From Thermorudis peleae (GTDB lineage Bacteria > Chloroflexota > Chloroflexia > Thermomicrobiales > Thermomicrobiaceae), in NCBI RefSeq assembly GCF_000744775.1, contig NZ_JQMP01000004.1, positions 248,001-312,000 on the forward strand: 64,000 nt of DNA, written 5' to 3'. The notes beneath the pieces were generated by a model that made no database searches, was not told the DNA's origin, and saw only the letters and a program-made list of their open reading frames with translations. Below, piece after piece: positions 8,723-17,282 of the stretch; position 1 is the stretch's first letter; every line of letters begins with the position of its first letter. The translations under genes and the position numbers were made by a program.

Positions 8723-11023
8723 GTGGTGTACGTCGGACAGCGCATTCGGCGGCTCGAAGATGAGCGGTTTCTACGTGGCACAGCAACGTTCCTCGACGAC
8801 ATCACGCTCCCGGGCATGCTCCACCTCGTCCTTGTGCGCAGCCCCTATCCGCATGCCCGGATCCGCGCGATCCAGCAAGCAGACGCGCTGCGCGTTCCCG
8901 GCGTCGTGCACATCGAGACCGGTCAGACGCTTGCGAGCTGGCTCCAGCCCCTCCCAGAGCCCGGCGATCTCCCGCCCGACCGCCGTTTTCGACGTTATCC
9001 CCTGGCCGTCGATCGCGTGCGGTTCGTTGGTGACGCGGTCGCTGCCATTCTTGCCGAGACGACCGCAGCGGCTGTTGATGCTGCTGAACGTGTTTCTGTC
9101 GACTACGAGCCCTTGCCGGCGCTGACTGATCCCGAACAAGCATGCCAGCCCGATGCGCCGCGACTGTTCGAGGACTGGCCAGATAACGTTGCATTCATGT
9201 GGGAGCGTACCCACGGGGACATTGACGCTGCCTTTGCCCAGGCCGATCAGGTCGTCTCGCTGACACTCCGGAACCAGCGCATCTACGCCGCGTTCATGGA
9301 GCCCCGCGGTGCTGCAGCAACAGTTGATCCGCTGACCCAGGAGCTGACCGTTTGGGCATCGTCCCAAGTGCCACATACGCTTCGTGGCGCGATTGCTGCA
9401 ACACTTGGCATCCCAGAATACCAGGTACGAGTGATCTTGCCAGATATTGGCGGCGCATTTGGCTCCAAAGGAGGCGTCTACCCTGAATACGTCCTGGTTG
9501 CGGCGCTGGCCTGGAAGCTCCGCCGTCCAATCAAGTGGGTGGAGACGCGGAGTGAAAGTCTGCTCGCCACCAATCACGCGCGTGACCAGCACCAGCGCGT
9601 GCGTGCGGCCTTTCGCCGCGATGGAACCCTGCTCGGACTCGACATTGAACTACTCGCTGACCTCGGCGCATACAACGCGTCAACGACCGTCGTGCGAACG
9701 GCATTGCTTTCAGCCGGTCCATATCGGGTACCAGCGCACCACGTTCGCGCGCTCGGCGTGCTCACTAACAAGACGCCGCTGGGAGCCTACCGCGGCGCAG
9801 GTCGCCCAGAAGCTGCCTATCTCCTCGAACGGCTGATGGATGCTGCCGCAGCCGCGCTCGACCTTGATCCAGCGCTGGTGCGCCAGCGCAATCTGCTGCG
9901 GCCCTCGGATTTTCCCTACCGCAGCCCGACCGGCGCGGAATATGACAGTGGTGACTACCCCCGCGTGTTTCAGGAGGCGCTTGAGCGCTTTGGCTATGAG
10001 CACGCGCGTGCGCTGCAGCGAGAAGCGCGCCAGCGCGGCGAACTCCTCGGCATCGGCATTGCGTGCTACTGCGAATTTGCCGGACCCGGTTGGGAAACCG
10101 CAACAGTGCGCGTTCACCCCGATGGGAGTGTCACGGTCTTAAGTGGTCTTGCGCCGAGCGGGCAAGGGCATTGGACGATGCTTGCACAAGTGGTCGGCGA
10201 CGTGCTGCACCTTCCGCTCGAGCGTATCCGCGTCCGCACCGGTGATACCGCAGCAATCCCCCAGGGAATCGGCACGTTCGGCAGTCGCAGCACAGCGGTC
10301 GGCGGTTCAGCCGCCTATCTTGCCGCACAAACGGTGCGCCAGAAAGCACAGCGGATTGCCGCCACGCTGCTTGAGGCCAGTCCGGAGGATATCGAACTTG
10401 TCGAAGGCGGCTTCGCGGTGCGCGGTACCCCCGACCGGGTCGTCAGCTGGCAAGCTGTGGCGCGCGCAGCCTACCGCTTCGATGGGCCACCCGGCGAGGC
10501 TGAAGCCGGCCTTGAAGCAACGCAGTTCTTCATCCCGGCTGGTCGCACTGTTCCCTTCGGCGTCCATCTCGCGCTCGTCCGTGTCGAGCCTGAGACAGGC
10601 GAAGTCCAGCTCCTGCGCTACCTCGCCGTCGACGACTGCGGGCGTGTCATCAACCCGTTGCTGGCCGAAGGGCAACTCCACGGCGCCGTCGCTCAAGGGC
10701 TTGGTCAAGCGCTCTACGAGGCGATCATTTACAGCGAATCAGGGCAGCCACTGACCCAAACCTTCCTCGACTACGGCGTCCCGCGCGCTGCTCATGTGCC
10801 CGTCATCGACACTGCCCACGTTGAGACACCAAGCCCAGTGAATCCGCTCGGAGCCAAAGGCATCGGCGAAGCTGGCACGACAGCCGCTCCGCCAGCGCTG
10901 GTCAATGCCGTGCTTGACGCCTTACGGCCGCTTGGCGTGCAGCATCTTGACATGCCACTTACGCCAGAGCGGGTCTGGCGCGCAATACAGGCAGCCCGGC
11001 ACCGCATCACCCAACCGGTTTAG
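8723..11023 (+). CDS. Second molybdenum hydroxylase large subunit, CoxL form II paralogue
   Basis: A protein of 766 residues, full length for the family and clearly related to the large subunit at 787-3141. It has GGAFGSK in the first cofactor domain, AYRGAGR at about residues 355-361 and the catalytic glutamate E716 in GAKGIGEAGT. No small or medium subunit gene accompanies it, so it either borrows CoxS and CoxM from the operon upstream or has partners elsewhere. The substrate is unknown; form II enzymes include aldehyde, purine and other N-heterocycle hydroxylases. The start is GTG 8723 after GGGAGGAAGG (8711-8720). It ends 6 bases from the convergent ccmD stop. Confidence 0.93.
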   Translation: MVYVGQRIRRLEDERFLRGTATFLDDITLPGMLHLVLVRSPYPHARIRAIQQADALRVPGVVHIETGQTLASWLQPLPEPGDLPPDRRFRRYPLAVDRVRFVGDAVAAILAETTAAAVDAAERVSVDYEPLPALTDPEQACQPDAPRLFEDWPDNVAFMWERTHGDIDAAFAQADQVVSLTLRNQRIYAAFMEPRGAAATVDPLTQELTVWASSQVPHTLRGAIAATLGIPEYQVRVILPDIGGAFGSKGGVYPEYVLVAALAWKLRRPIKWVETRSESLLATNHARDQHQRVRAAFRRDGTLLGLDIELLADLGAYNASTTVVRTALLSAGPYRVPAHHVRALGVLTNKTPLGAYRGAGRPEAAYLLERLMDAAAAALDLDPALVRQRNLLRPSDFPYRSPTGAEYDSGDYPRVFQEALERFGYEHARALQREARQRGELLGIGIACYCEFAGPGWETATVRVHPDGSVTVLSGLAPSGQGHWTMLAQVVGDVLHLPLERIRVRTGDTAAIPQGIGTFGSRSTAVGGSAAYLAAQTVRQKAQRIAATLLEASPEDIELVEGGFAVRGTPDRVVSWQAVARAAYRFDGPPGEAEAGLEATQFFIPAGRTVPFGVHLALVRVEPETGEVQLLRYLAVDDCGRVINPLLAEGQLHGAVAQGLGQALYEAIIYSESGQPLTQTFLDYGVPRAAHVPVIDTAHVETPSPVNPLGAKGIGEAGTTAAPPALVNAVLDALRPLGVQHLDMPLTPERVWRAIQAARHRITQPV

Positions 11024-11029
11024 GGCGGA

Positions 11030-11224
11030 TTACGGCAGTTCAGTCAGCTGCTTCGAAAGCTCACCAGCCGTTGGTGCATCGCTGAGTTGGCGACGCTGCG
11101 CGCGGAGCATCTCAACTTCTGCCCGAAGCGCTTGGATTTGCCGGTGCAGTGCCAGGATGTAGGCACCAAGGATAATCCACGTGATGAAGAACGCGGCAAA
11201 GAGATACACCAGGCCATGGGACAT
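11030..11224 (-). CDS. ccmD: CcmD-like small membrane protein
   Basis: A protein of 64 residues: one N-terminal membrane segment (LVYLFAAFFITWIILGAYIL) followed by a charged coiled-coil tail. This is the layout of CcmD, which holds CcmC and haem-loaded CcmE together with the CcmAB ATPase and helps release holo-CcmE. The place directly after ccmC supports the call, since sequence conservation in CcmD is very low. I chose ATG 11224, preceded by GAGAGGGG; a GTG at 11242 overlapping the ccmC stop is possible but would add six polar residues before the membrane segment. Confidence 0.75.
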   Translation of the reverse strand: MSHGLVYLFAAFFITWIILGAYILALHRQIQALRAEVEMLRAQRRQLSDAPTAGELSKQLTELP

Positions 11225-11238
11225 GTCGCAATCCCCTC

Positions 11239-11946
11239 TCACAACTCCTGGTCGCGGAGATCAACCAGGGTATCCTTCATGCGCTCAAGTTCATACTTCT
11301 CAACCAACAAGAACAGGTAGAGCACGAAGAAGGCAAGCAGGGTGACCAGCATGGTGAGCAGCATCGCGGGCGGCATTGCTGGTCCGCCCGAGCGAACGAC
11401 AACCGGCTGCGGATGAAGCGTCCGCCACCAGAGCACGGACATGTGAATGATCGGGACATCAACAAAGCCGATAATCCCGAGGACTGCCGCATACCGTGCC
11501 TTGCGCTCGGGATCACTGACGTAGGAGCGCAAGGCGAAATAGGCGAGGTAGATAAACCAGAGGATCAACGTTGTCGTCAGCCGCGCATCCCATGTCCACC
11601 AGGTGCCCCAAATAGGCCGGCCCCAAATTGACCCGGTGAGCAGAACCAGCGTCGTAAAGACAAAGCCAAGCTCAGCCGAGGCACGCGCCAGCCGGTCCCA
11701 ACCGGTCCGGTGCGTCAAGAGATAGGCAATGCTCGAGACAAAGATTAAAAAGAACGAGAAGTACGCCAGCCATGCCGCAGGCAAATGGAGGTAGAAGATC
11801 CGCTGCGGCTGCCCCTGGACACTATCGGTCGGCGCATAGAGGAAGATCAGGATAAGCGAGAGGGCAACAAGCCCAACACCAAGCCATCCAAGCAGCGGGG
11901 TAACCCACCAGGTCCCTCGTCGGGAGCGTGCGAGCGGAAGCTGCAT
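11239..11946 (-). CDS. ccmC: Haem exporter / haem-handling protein CcmC
   Basis: A protein of about 235 residues with six hydrophobic segments. The tryptophan-rich periplasmic motif reads WGTWWTWDARLT, the WWD signature of haem-handling proteins, with histidines in the flanking loops (FYLHLPAAW and IIHMSVLWW). CcmC binds haem and attaches it to CcmE during cytochrome c maturation. ATG 11946 follows AAAGGAAGGTGGT; an upstream GTG at 11991 would add 15 charged residues with no family similarity. It lies between ccmB and ccmD in the operon, the canonical order. Confidence 0.93.
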   Translation of the reverse strand: MQLPLARSRRGTWWVTPLLGWLGVGLVALSLILIFLYAPTDSVQGQPQRIFYLHLPAAWLAYFSFFLIFVSSIAYLLTHRTGWDRLARASAELGFVFTTLVLLTGSIWGRPIWGTWWTWDARLTTTLILWFIYLAYFALRSYVSDPERKARYAAVLGIIGFVDVPIIHMSVLWWRTLHPQPVVVRSGGPAMPPAMLLTMLVTLLAFFVLYLFLLVEKYELERMKDTLVDLRDQEL

Positions 11947-12003
11947 CACCACACCACCTTCCTTTTCCGGCACACAATCGTGCCTCACCACGTCACGAGC
12001 AGG

Positions 12004-12681
12004 CTAGTCCTCCGCGGCTGCGCCAAAGATCAGGTATCCAACACCCAGAAAGAGCAGATCAAACCCGGCCAGCAGCTGTATCCAGGCCCAGGCATCGCGG
12101 GGCTGCTCGGTGAGCACCAGCACGGTTGCCCGAACCGCAGCAATGACGACCGGAACAGCGAGCGGAAAGAGCATCACGGGCAAGAGCACCTCACGAGCCC
12201 GCGTCGTTGCCGCCATTGGCGACAGGAGCGTCCCGAGGAGTGCCAGGCCGATCGTCCCCAACGCAACGATCCCGATCACAGGAAGGCGCAACACTGGCAC
12301 GCCGAACAAGCCAGCAAAGAGCACCAACACCACGGCGTCGACCAGGCCAAGGAAGAGAAGACTGCTAACAAGCTTGGCGAGGAACAGCGTCCCGCGGTCG
12401 ATGGGACTCAGCAGCACGCCTTCCCACGCACCGTGCATTCGCTCGACCGATGCGCTACGCCCAAGCCCAAGCAGACTCGCGAAGATGAGTGCAACCCAGA
12501 GCGCACCTGCACCCGCGACAGCACGATTGACCCCGGTGAGGTCAAACGCAAAATTGAACGTGAGCAACGCAAGAACGGCGAAGAGCACCATGCCACTCAC
12601 AAGCTCGCGGCCCCGCCACTCAAGCACCACGTCTTTGCGCACGACTGCCGCGAGTTGGCGCACGGCACTAGGGACGGACAT
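12004..12681 (-). CDS. ccmB: Haem ABC exporter permease CcmB
   Basis: A protein of 225 residues with about six membrane segments. It belongs to the CcmB family: a cytoplasmic N-terminal helix (AVVRKDVVLEWRGRE), the first hydrophobic segment, and the conserved loop RMHGAWEGVLLSPIDRG. With CcmA it forms the ATPase complex that uses ATP to release holo-CcmE from CcmCD. I chose ATG 12681, which overlaps the end of ccmA by 14 bases; the longer open frame back to 12846 lies wholly within ccmA and is not credible. Length is normal for the family. Confidence 0.92.
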   Translation of the reverse strand: MSVPSAVRQLAAVVRKDVVLEWRGRELVSGMVLFAVLALLTFNFAFDLTGVNRAVAGAGALWVALIFASLLGLGRSASVERMHGAWEGVLLSPIDRGTLFLAKLVSSLLFLGLVDAVVLVLFAGLFGVPVLRLPVIGIVALGTIGLALLGTLLSPMAATTRAREVLLPVMLFPLAVPVVIAAVRATVLVLTEQPRDAWAWIQLLAGFDLLFLGVGYLIFGAAAED

Positions 12682-13396
12682 GGTCGCCTCCAACCGGCGC
12701 AGGGATCGGCGATGCTGCCTGGCCTTCCGGAAGAGGCCAGAGTTGGCCATCACACAACTGGAATTGCCGCGTTGCCACGGTGGTCGCAAAATCCACCGCG
12801 TGAGTCGTGAGCAGCACTGCCCCGCCGCGCTGGCAATGCTCAGCAATCAGCGCATGCAGCAACTGGCGCCCCTGTTGGTCAAGCCCTGTATCTGGTTCGT
12901 CAAAAAGCAGGATGGTGGGATCATGGAGCAGTGCCCGGGCTAAACCCGCGCGCTGTTGCTGCCCGCGTGACAGGGTGCGCACCCGCTCGTGCACCAGGTG
13001 GGCGATACCGAGGAGCTCGACGACACGGGCAATGCGAGCAGCGACGTTGTCGAGCGCATAGAGCCCAGCGTAGAGCCTGAGGTTCTCGGCAACGGTCAAA
13101 TCCTCGTAGAGCAGTGTCTGATGGCCAACAAAGCCGAGACGACGGCGAATCTGGGCAAGCGGCAAACCGGGCGTGTCGAAATACCAGACGGTGCCCGCAC
13201 TTGGACGAACCAGCGTGGCAAGGATGCGGAGCAACGTCGACTTCCCCGCGCCATTTGGCCCAACGATCACCACTGCCTCGCCTGGCCCAAGCGTCAAGGA
13301 GACATCGCGCAGGACGCGGCGCACGCCGTACCGCTTGCTGAGGCCAGTCGCACGAATCAGCGGCGAAACAGCAGCCATCGCTCGCTCCGTTGCCAT
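12668..13396 (-). CDS. ccmA: Haem ABC exporter ATP-binding protein CcmA
   Basis: A protein of 242 residues with a complete ABC ATPase domain: Walker A GPNGAGKST, Q-loop near HQTLLYEDLT, signature LSRGQQQR (usually LSGGQ), Walker B ILLFDEP and the switch histidine in LLTTH. CcmA energises the CcmABCD complex. It starts 6 bases after the stop of the CcmI-like gene and overlaps ccmB. The N-terminus (MATERAMAAVSPL) may be shorter in life, with an alternative ATG seven codons in. The C-terminal 20 residues are Pro/Gly rich and poorly conserved. Confidence 0.93.
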   Translation of the reverse strand: MATERAMAAVSPLIRATGLSKRYGVRRVLRDVSLTLGPGEAVVIVGPNGAGKSTLLRILATLVRPSAGTVWYFDTPGLPLAQIRRRLGFVGHQTLLYEDLTVAENLRLYAGLYALDNVAARIARVVELLGIAHLVHERVRTLSRGQQQRAGLARALLHDPTILLFDEPDTGLDQQGRQLLHALIAEHCQRGGAVLLTTHAVDFATTVATRQFQLCDGQLWPLPEGQAASPIPAPVGGDHVRP

Positions 13397-13402
13397 CAGT
13401 GA

Positions 13403-13774
13403 CTAGGCGCGCGACTGCCGGCCGGCAGACACGCTGGCACTTTGCGCAAGCCGGCGCAACTGCTCGATCTGCCGGTCAATCTCGGCGCTCACGACCTGCT
13501 CATACTGCTCGAGCTGGCGCACGATCTGAGCCGCATCGCGCAAGTAACTCTGGCGCGTCTCGCGATATTCTTGCTCGGTTATCTTGCCCGTCTCGCGGTC
13601 AAGCTCAAGATCCCGCAATGCTTGCACAAGCGCATCACGCTGCGCCAGGAGGTCAGCAAGCCGGGCTGTCGCCTCATCCGGTGCAGCACGCTCCCAGGCA
13701 CGAAGGAGCGGGGCAAGGACAAAGCCAAAGATGACAAGGGCAAGGACACCGATCAGGACATAGCTCCACCACAC
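13403..13774 (-). CDS. CcmI-like short membrane protein
   Basis: A protein of 123 residues: one N-terminal membrane anchor (residues 4-25) followed by a soluble helical coiled-coil region. The segment with ALRDLELDRETGKITEQEY matches the start of the CcmI/CycH family, where the N-terminal part is a membrane-anchored leucine-zipper-like unit. Proteobacterial CcmI goes on to a TPR domain that holds apocytochrome c; here that part is absent. The place between ccmH and ccmA supports a role in the haem ligation step. Functional equivalence to CcmI is inferred. Confidence 0.8.
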   Translation of the reverse strand: MWWSYVLIGVLALVIFGFVLAPLLRAWERAAPDEATARLADLLAQRDALVQALRDLELDRETGKITEQEYRETRQSYLRDAAQIVRQLEQYEQVVSAEIDRQIEQLRRLAQSASVSAGRQSRA

Positions 13775-13786
13775 GTGGCCGCCGCC

Positions 13787-14257
13787 TTACTCGCTGGTTA
13801 ACCAGCGCTGTGCTACCGCTTCAACATCGGTGAGATCCGTCTCGTCAGCCGGCTGCACTGCGCTCGGGCGCTTCCGACTCTGGAAATAGAGGGTGAGCAC
13901 AGCGATCCCGATCACGAGCCCCACGACCGGACCCCACCACAGCGTCCAGACAAAGCCTTCCTTCGGCGGATCACGCAGAATGCCAACGCCATAGCGCTGG
14001 ACAAAGTAGGCCTTGATCTGGTCAGGCGTTTGGCCGGCATCGAGCATCTGCTGGATGAGCTGGCGCATCTCGCCAGCAAGCTGCGAATTCGAATCACGCA
14101 CGCTTTGTCCTTCACAGACGGGGCAATTGAGCTCATTGGCAATCTTCAGCGCCTCAGGCGAAAGCCCCTCGGCGGCAAACACAGGATACGCTCCAGCAAG
14201 CAGGCTGAGGACGACCATGGCCAGCAGAAGCATGAGTCGATGATGGCATTGCCGCAT
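13787..14257 (-). CDS. ccmH: Cytochrome c maturation thiol reductase CcmH
   Basis: A protein of 156 residues. It has a signal peptide (about 1-28), then the CcmH domain with the redox motif LNCPVC followed by GQSVRDSNSQLAGEMR, then a membrane helix near residues 110-130 and a short acidic tail. CcmH keeps the CxxCH cysteines of apocytochrome c reduced and hands the polypeptide to CcmF. It starts 18 bases after ccmF ends and precedes the CcmI-like gene. The length matches single-domain CcmH (CcmL type). An SD-like AAGGAGGTG lies directly upstream. Confidence 0.93.
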   Translation of the reverse strand: MRQCHHRLMLLLAMVVLSLLAGAYPVFAAEGLSPEALKIANELNCPVCEGQSVRDSNSQLAGEMRQLIQQMLDAGQTPDQIKAYFVQRYGVGILRDPPKEGFVWTLWWGPVVGLVIGIAVLTLYFQSRKRPSAVQPADETDLTDVEAVAQRWLTSE

Positions 14258-14275
14258 CGCGGCACCTCCTTGTCG

Positions 14276-16273
14276 CTAGGATGACGTCGCCTGGCTTGGC
14301 ACAGGCTCGGGCGCAGCGCGGCGAGCCGGCAGCCGCACCGCTGCAACTTGCGGCCAGAACAAGGTTAAGGTTCCAAGAATGTAGACGACACCACCCAGCC
14401 AGATCCAGCTGACCAACGGATTGAGATAGACTCGCAGACTTGCCGTGCCATCATTTTCCCAACGGTCGAGCACGACGTAGACGTCTGTCATCCCAAGTGT
14501 GGTAATCCCCATGCGGGCAGTTGGCTGGTCTTCATAGTTGCGGTAGAAGAAGCGATAGGTCGTGACGCTATCTTGTTGGCGACCATTGCGCAGAATCGAC
14601 ACCTGCGCCGCAATCACTTCAGCATCGGCGACCCGTTTGTCTTGCAGCCCGTTGTAGACGATGGTATACGGGCCGATCTGCCCCTGCTCGCCAGGCTTCA
14701 GGACAAACTGTCGCTCCTGCTGGAAGAGATTGGAGGCGATCACCCCGACGGCAATGCAGAGCATCGCCAGATGCACGATGTAGCCACCGTAGCGCCGGTT
14801 ATTCCGACGCAACAAGTGCACGAAAGCGGTCAGCACGGACTCATGTGCATTCCGCCGCCGCGCCAGCAGGGCATGGATGTACTCCAAAAGCGTGACAATC
14901 GCGGTGAATGCAACGACGGCATAGGCAACTGCGGCAACTGGCTTGCTCAAGAGGGCCAAGAGCGGAACCAGCACAAGACCAGCCCCAAGCAACGGCCAAC
15001 GCACTTGCCGCCAGAGTGGCCGCCAGGCGGTGCGCCGCCAGGCAAGCAACGGGCCAATCCCCATCAACGCAACGAGGACAAGCAGCAGTGGCCCATTCAC
15101 CTGGTTGTAGAACGGCGGCCCAACCGTCAGCTTGGTGCTTGAGAAGATTTCGCTAAAGAGGGGGAACACCGTCCCCCAGAACGTCGCAAATGCCATGGCC
15201 GTAAGCAGCAAATTGTTGAGGAGAAAGCCAGCTTCGCGCGATGTGACCGATTCAATGACCCGCTCACTCTGCAAGGAGGGAAGGCGATAGATCAGCAGGC
15301 CGATGCCGATAATGGTCACGGCAGCGACATACCCTAAGAACCATGGCGCGATGGGCGAGACGGCAAATGCATGGACGGACGAGAGGAGACCACTACGCAC
15401 GACAAATGTGCCGAAGACGGAGAGCAAGAACGAGGCAAGGAGCAGCGCCAGATTCCAGACCTTGAGCATGCCACGACGCTCTTGCACGATCACCGAATGC
15501 AAGAACGCGGTCGAGGTCAGCCACGGCAACAGTGCCAGGTTCTCAACTGGATCCCATCCCCAGTAGCCGCCCCATCCGAGAACGTGATAGGCCCACCAGG
15601 CACCGAGCAAGAGGCCGGTTCCGAGGATTCCCCACGCAATCAATGTCCAGCGACGAATTGCCCGCAGCCACTCTGCGCCCAGCCGCCCCGTGATCAAGGC
15701 AGCGGCACCGAAGGCAAACGGCACCGTAAAGCTCGCGTACCCAGCAAGCAAGAAGGGGGGATGGAACATCATCCCTGGGTCGCGGAGCAATGGGTTGAGG
15801 CCAGCGCCATCCGGCGGCGTCGTTGGCAAGAGGGTGAATGGGCTCGTCACGAAGTTGAGAATAACGAGCAAGTAGCCCATGACGGACAAGAGTGTTGCCG
15901 CAACATAGGGAATGAGCGCACGGTCACGGCGTCGATGGAGCACGAGCGCGAGCGAGCCAAGCAGGCCCACGATCATCGTCCAGTAGAGCAGGCTACCCTC
16001 CTGGCCACCCCAGAGCGCGGCTAGGACATACTGCGTCGGCATATCACGGCTTGACCGCCCGGCAACATAGGCAAGGCGGAAGTCATGGCGAAGGAAGGCG
16101 GTGACCAGTGCAGCGACCGCGATGACGATGAAGGCAGTCACCCCCCAGACAGCACGAATAGCGCTTTCAACGAGTTCCGCAAGCCGCCATCGTGCTCCGA
16201 CGATACTCGCTACCAGGCCATAGGCTGCAAGCACAAGTCCAAGGAGGAGCGATCCTGCGCCGATCTGCGCCAC
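14276..16273 (-). CDS. ccmF: Cytochrome c haem lyase subunit CcmF
   Basis: A polytopic membrane protein of 665 residues, full length for CcmF. The WWD haem-handling motif is at about residues 226-242 (WGGYWGWDPVENLALLPWL). Other conserved parts are an early GGQEGSLLYW segment and the late periplasmic loop before the last membrane helix. CcmF with CcmH and CcmI attaches haem from CcmE to apocytochrome c. It lies between ccmE and ccmH, as usual. No frame disruption is visible. Confidence 0.95.
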   Translation of the reverse strand: MAQIGAGSLLLGLVLAAYGLVASIVGARWRLAELVESAIRAVWGVTAFIVIAVAALVTAFLRHDFRLAYVAGRSSRDMPTQYVLAALWGGQEGSLLYWTMIVGLLGSLALVLHRRRDRALIPYVAATLLSVMGYLLVILNFVTSPFTLLPTTPPDGAGLNPLLRDPGMMFHPPFLLAGYASFTVPFAFGAAALITGRLGAEWLRAIRRWTLIAWGILGTGLLLGAWWAYHVLGWGGYWGWDPVENLALLPWLTSTAFLHSVIVQERRGMLKVWNLALLLASFLLSVFGTFVVRSGLLSSVHAFAVSPIAPWFLGYVAAVTIIGIGLLIYRLPSLQSERVIESVTSREAGFLLNNLLLTAMAFATFWGTVFPLFSEIFSSTKLTVGPPFYNQVNGPLLLVLVALMGIGPLLAWRRTAWRPLWRQVRWPLLGAGLVLVPLLALLSKPVAAVAYAVVAFTAIVTLLEYIHALLARRRNAHESVLTAFVHLLRRNNRRYGGYIVHLAMLCIAVGVIASNLFQQERQFVLKPGEQGQIGPYTIVYNGLQDKRVADAEVIAAQVSILRNGRQQDSVTTYRFFYRNYEDQPTARMGITTLGMTDVYVVLDRWENDGTASLRVYLNPLVSWIWLGGVVYILGTLTLFWPQVAAVRLPARRAAPEPVPSQATSS

Positions 16274-16307
16274 GGCCTACTCCATTTCTCTCATCGCGCT
16301 GCACCCG

Positions 16308-16763
16308 TCATTGCCCTTGCCCTGGCGTGGCTTGGGCCTGGAACTTTGACGGACACTGCGTCAACAGCGTATCAGCCTCCAGTGGTTGCCCTTGCCGGAA
16401 GACACCTTCGACGATCACTTGACGGCCATCGGTAAAGATGTCAGGCAAGACGCCGCTGTAGACGACGGGCAATGTCTGCTGGCCATCCGTAATGGCAAAA
16501 CGAATCGGCTCGCCTGGGCCACCAGTGTGGATTGAACCAGCGACGACCTGTCCGCCAACCCGGACGCGCTTCCCTTGGACCTCTGCGGCGCGCTGCTGCA
16601 GCTCACTGACCGTCACGAAGTATGACGCAGCAGTGCTCTGCAGGCTGGTGTACATGAGGTACCCCACCGCGCCCGCGATGATGAGCGCAGCAATCAACCA
16701 TCGGACATCGAGCCAGCGCCGTCGCGACCGCTCGACGGGCTGTGCGATCGCTGTCCCCGTCAT
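16308..16763 (-). CDS. ccmE: Haem chaperone CcmE with C-x3-F haem motif
   Basis: A protein of 151 residues: a membrane anchor (about residues 20-40) then the OB-fold periplasmic domain with GKRVRVGGQVV and FAITDGQQTLPVVYSG. CcmE carries haem covalently to CcmF. The haem attachment site of Escherichia coli CcmE is HxxxY, and variant CcmE proteins have CxxxY. Here the site reads QCPSKF, with C137 in the histidine position and F141 where tyrosine is expected. ATG 16763 follows AAGGAGGAG; the frame upstream to 16853 is not conserved. It lies between a CopD-like gene and ccmF. Confidence 0.92.
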   Translation of the reverse strand: MTGTAIAQPVERSRRRWLDVRWLIAALIIAGAVGYLMYTSLQSTAASYFVTVSELQQRAAEVQGKRVRVGGQVVAGSIHTGGPGEPIRFAITDGQQTLPVVYSGVLPDIFTDGRQVIVEGVFRQGQPLEADTLLTQCPSKFQAQATPGQGQ

Positions 16764-16782
16764 GCAACTCCTCCTTCCGTCC

Positions 16783-17280
16783 CTAGCGCTGGAGAACGGG
16801 GTACAGTGTGGCAAGCACGACACCAAGGAGATAGGCGAGCGAGCCGAGCGCAACGATCAGCCATGGTCGCGCATCGCCGAATCGGTTGGTGCGCCGTCGC
16901 GCCAACGGCCACGCCAACCAAAACGCTGCGACTGCTGCCCCCACCTTGAGGGCAAGCAAGAGTACGTAAGTTGCTGTCCCACGTCCATCGGCCAACCGGT
17001 CGAACATCAGCGGCACGCCCGTGGCGAGCAGCAACAACGTCGACGCGCTGGCCCAACGTGCGAACCGTCGCTGAGCCGCTGCGATCACGGCTGGCGCAGC
17101 ATCGACTCCCTGAGAGCGCAGGGGCCGCAATGCGAGCACGTAGTAGACACCCCCGCCAAGCCAAACTACTGCCGCTGCCGTATGCAGCAGGCGAAGCCCG
17201 ATGCGAAGAACTGTAGCGAGATCCACCGTTCTGCCGCACTTGCCCTTTTCGCACGCTACCCTCGCCACAAACCCTGGCAC
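16783..17280 (-). CDS. CopD-like four-helix membrane protein
   Basis: A protein of at most 165 residues with four hydrophobic segments. The first one reads LRLLHTAAAVVWLGGGVYYV, the pattern of copper-resistance protein D and related cytochrome-b561-like membrane proteins, with a histidine inside the helix and a WxGG turn. It is encoded between ccmG and ccmE on the same strand, 2 bases from one and 19 from the other, so it is very likely part of the ccm operon. A role in haem or copper handling for cytochrome or oxidase assembly is inferred. The start is uncertain: GTG 17280 or GTG 17226. A larger overlapping frame (16760-17383) is a shadow. Confidence 0.75.
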   Translation of the reverse strand: MPGFVARVACEKGKCGRTVDLATVLRIGLRLLHTAAAVVWLGGGVYYVLALRPLRSQGVDAAPAVIAAAQRRFARWASASTLLLLATGVPLMFDRLADGRGTATYVLLLALKVGAAVAAFWLAWPLARRRTNRFGDARPWLIVALGSLAYLLGVVLATLYPVLQR

Positions 17281-17282
17281 AC

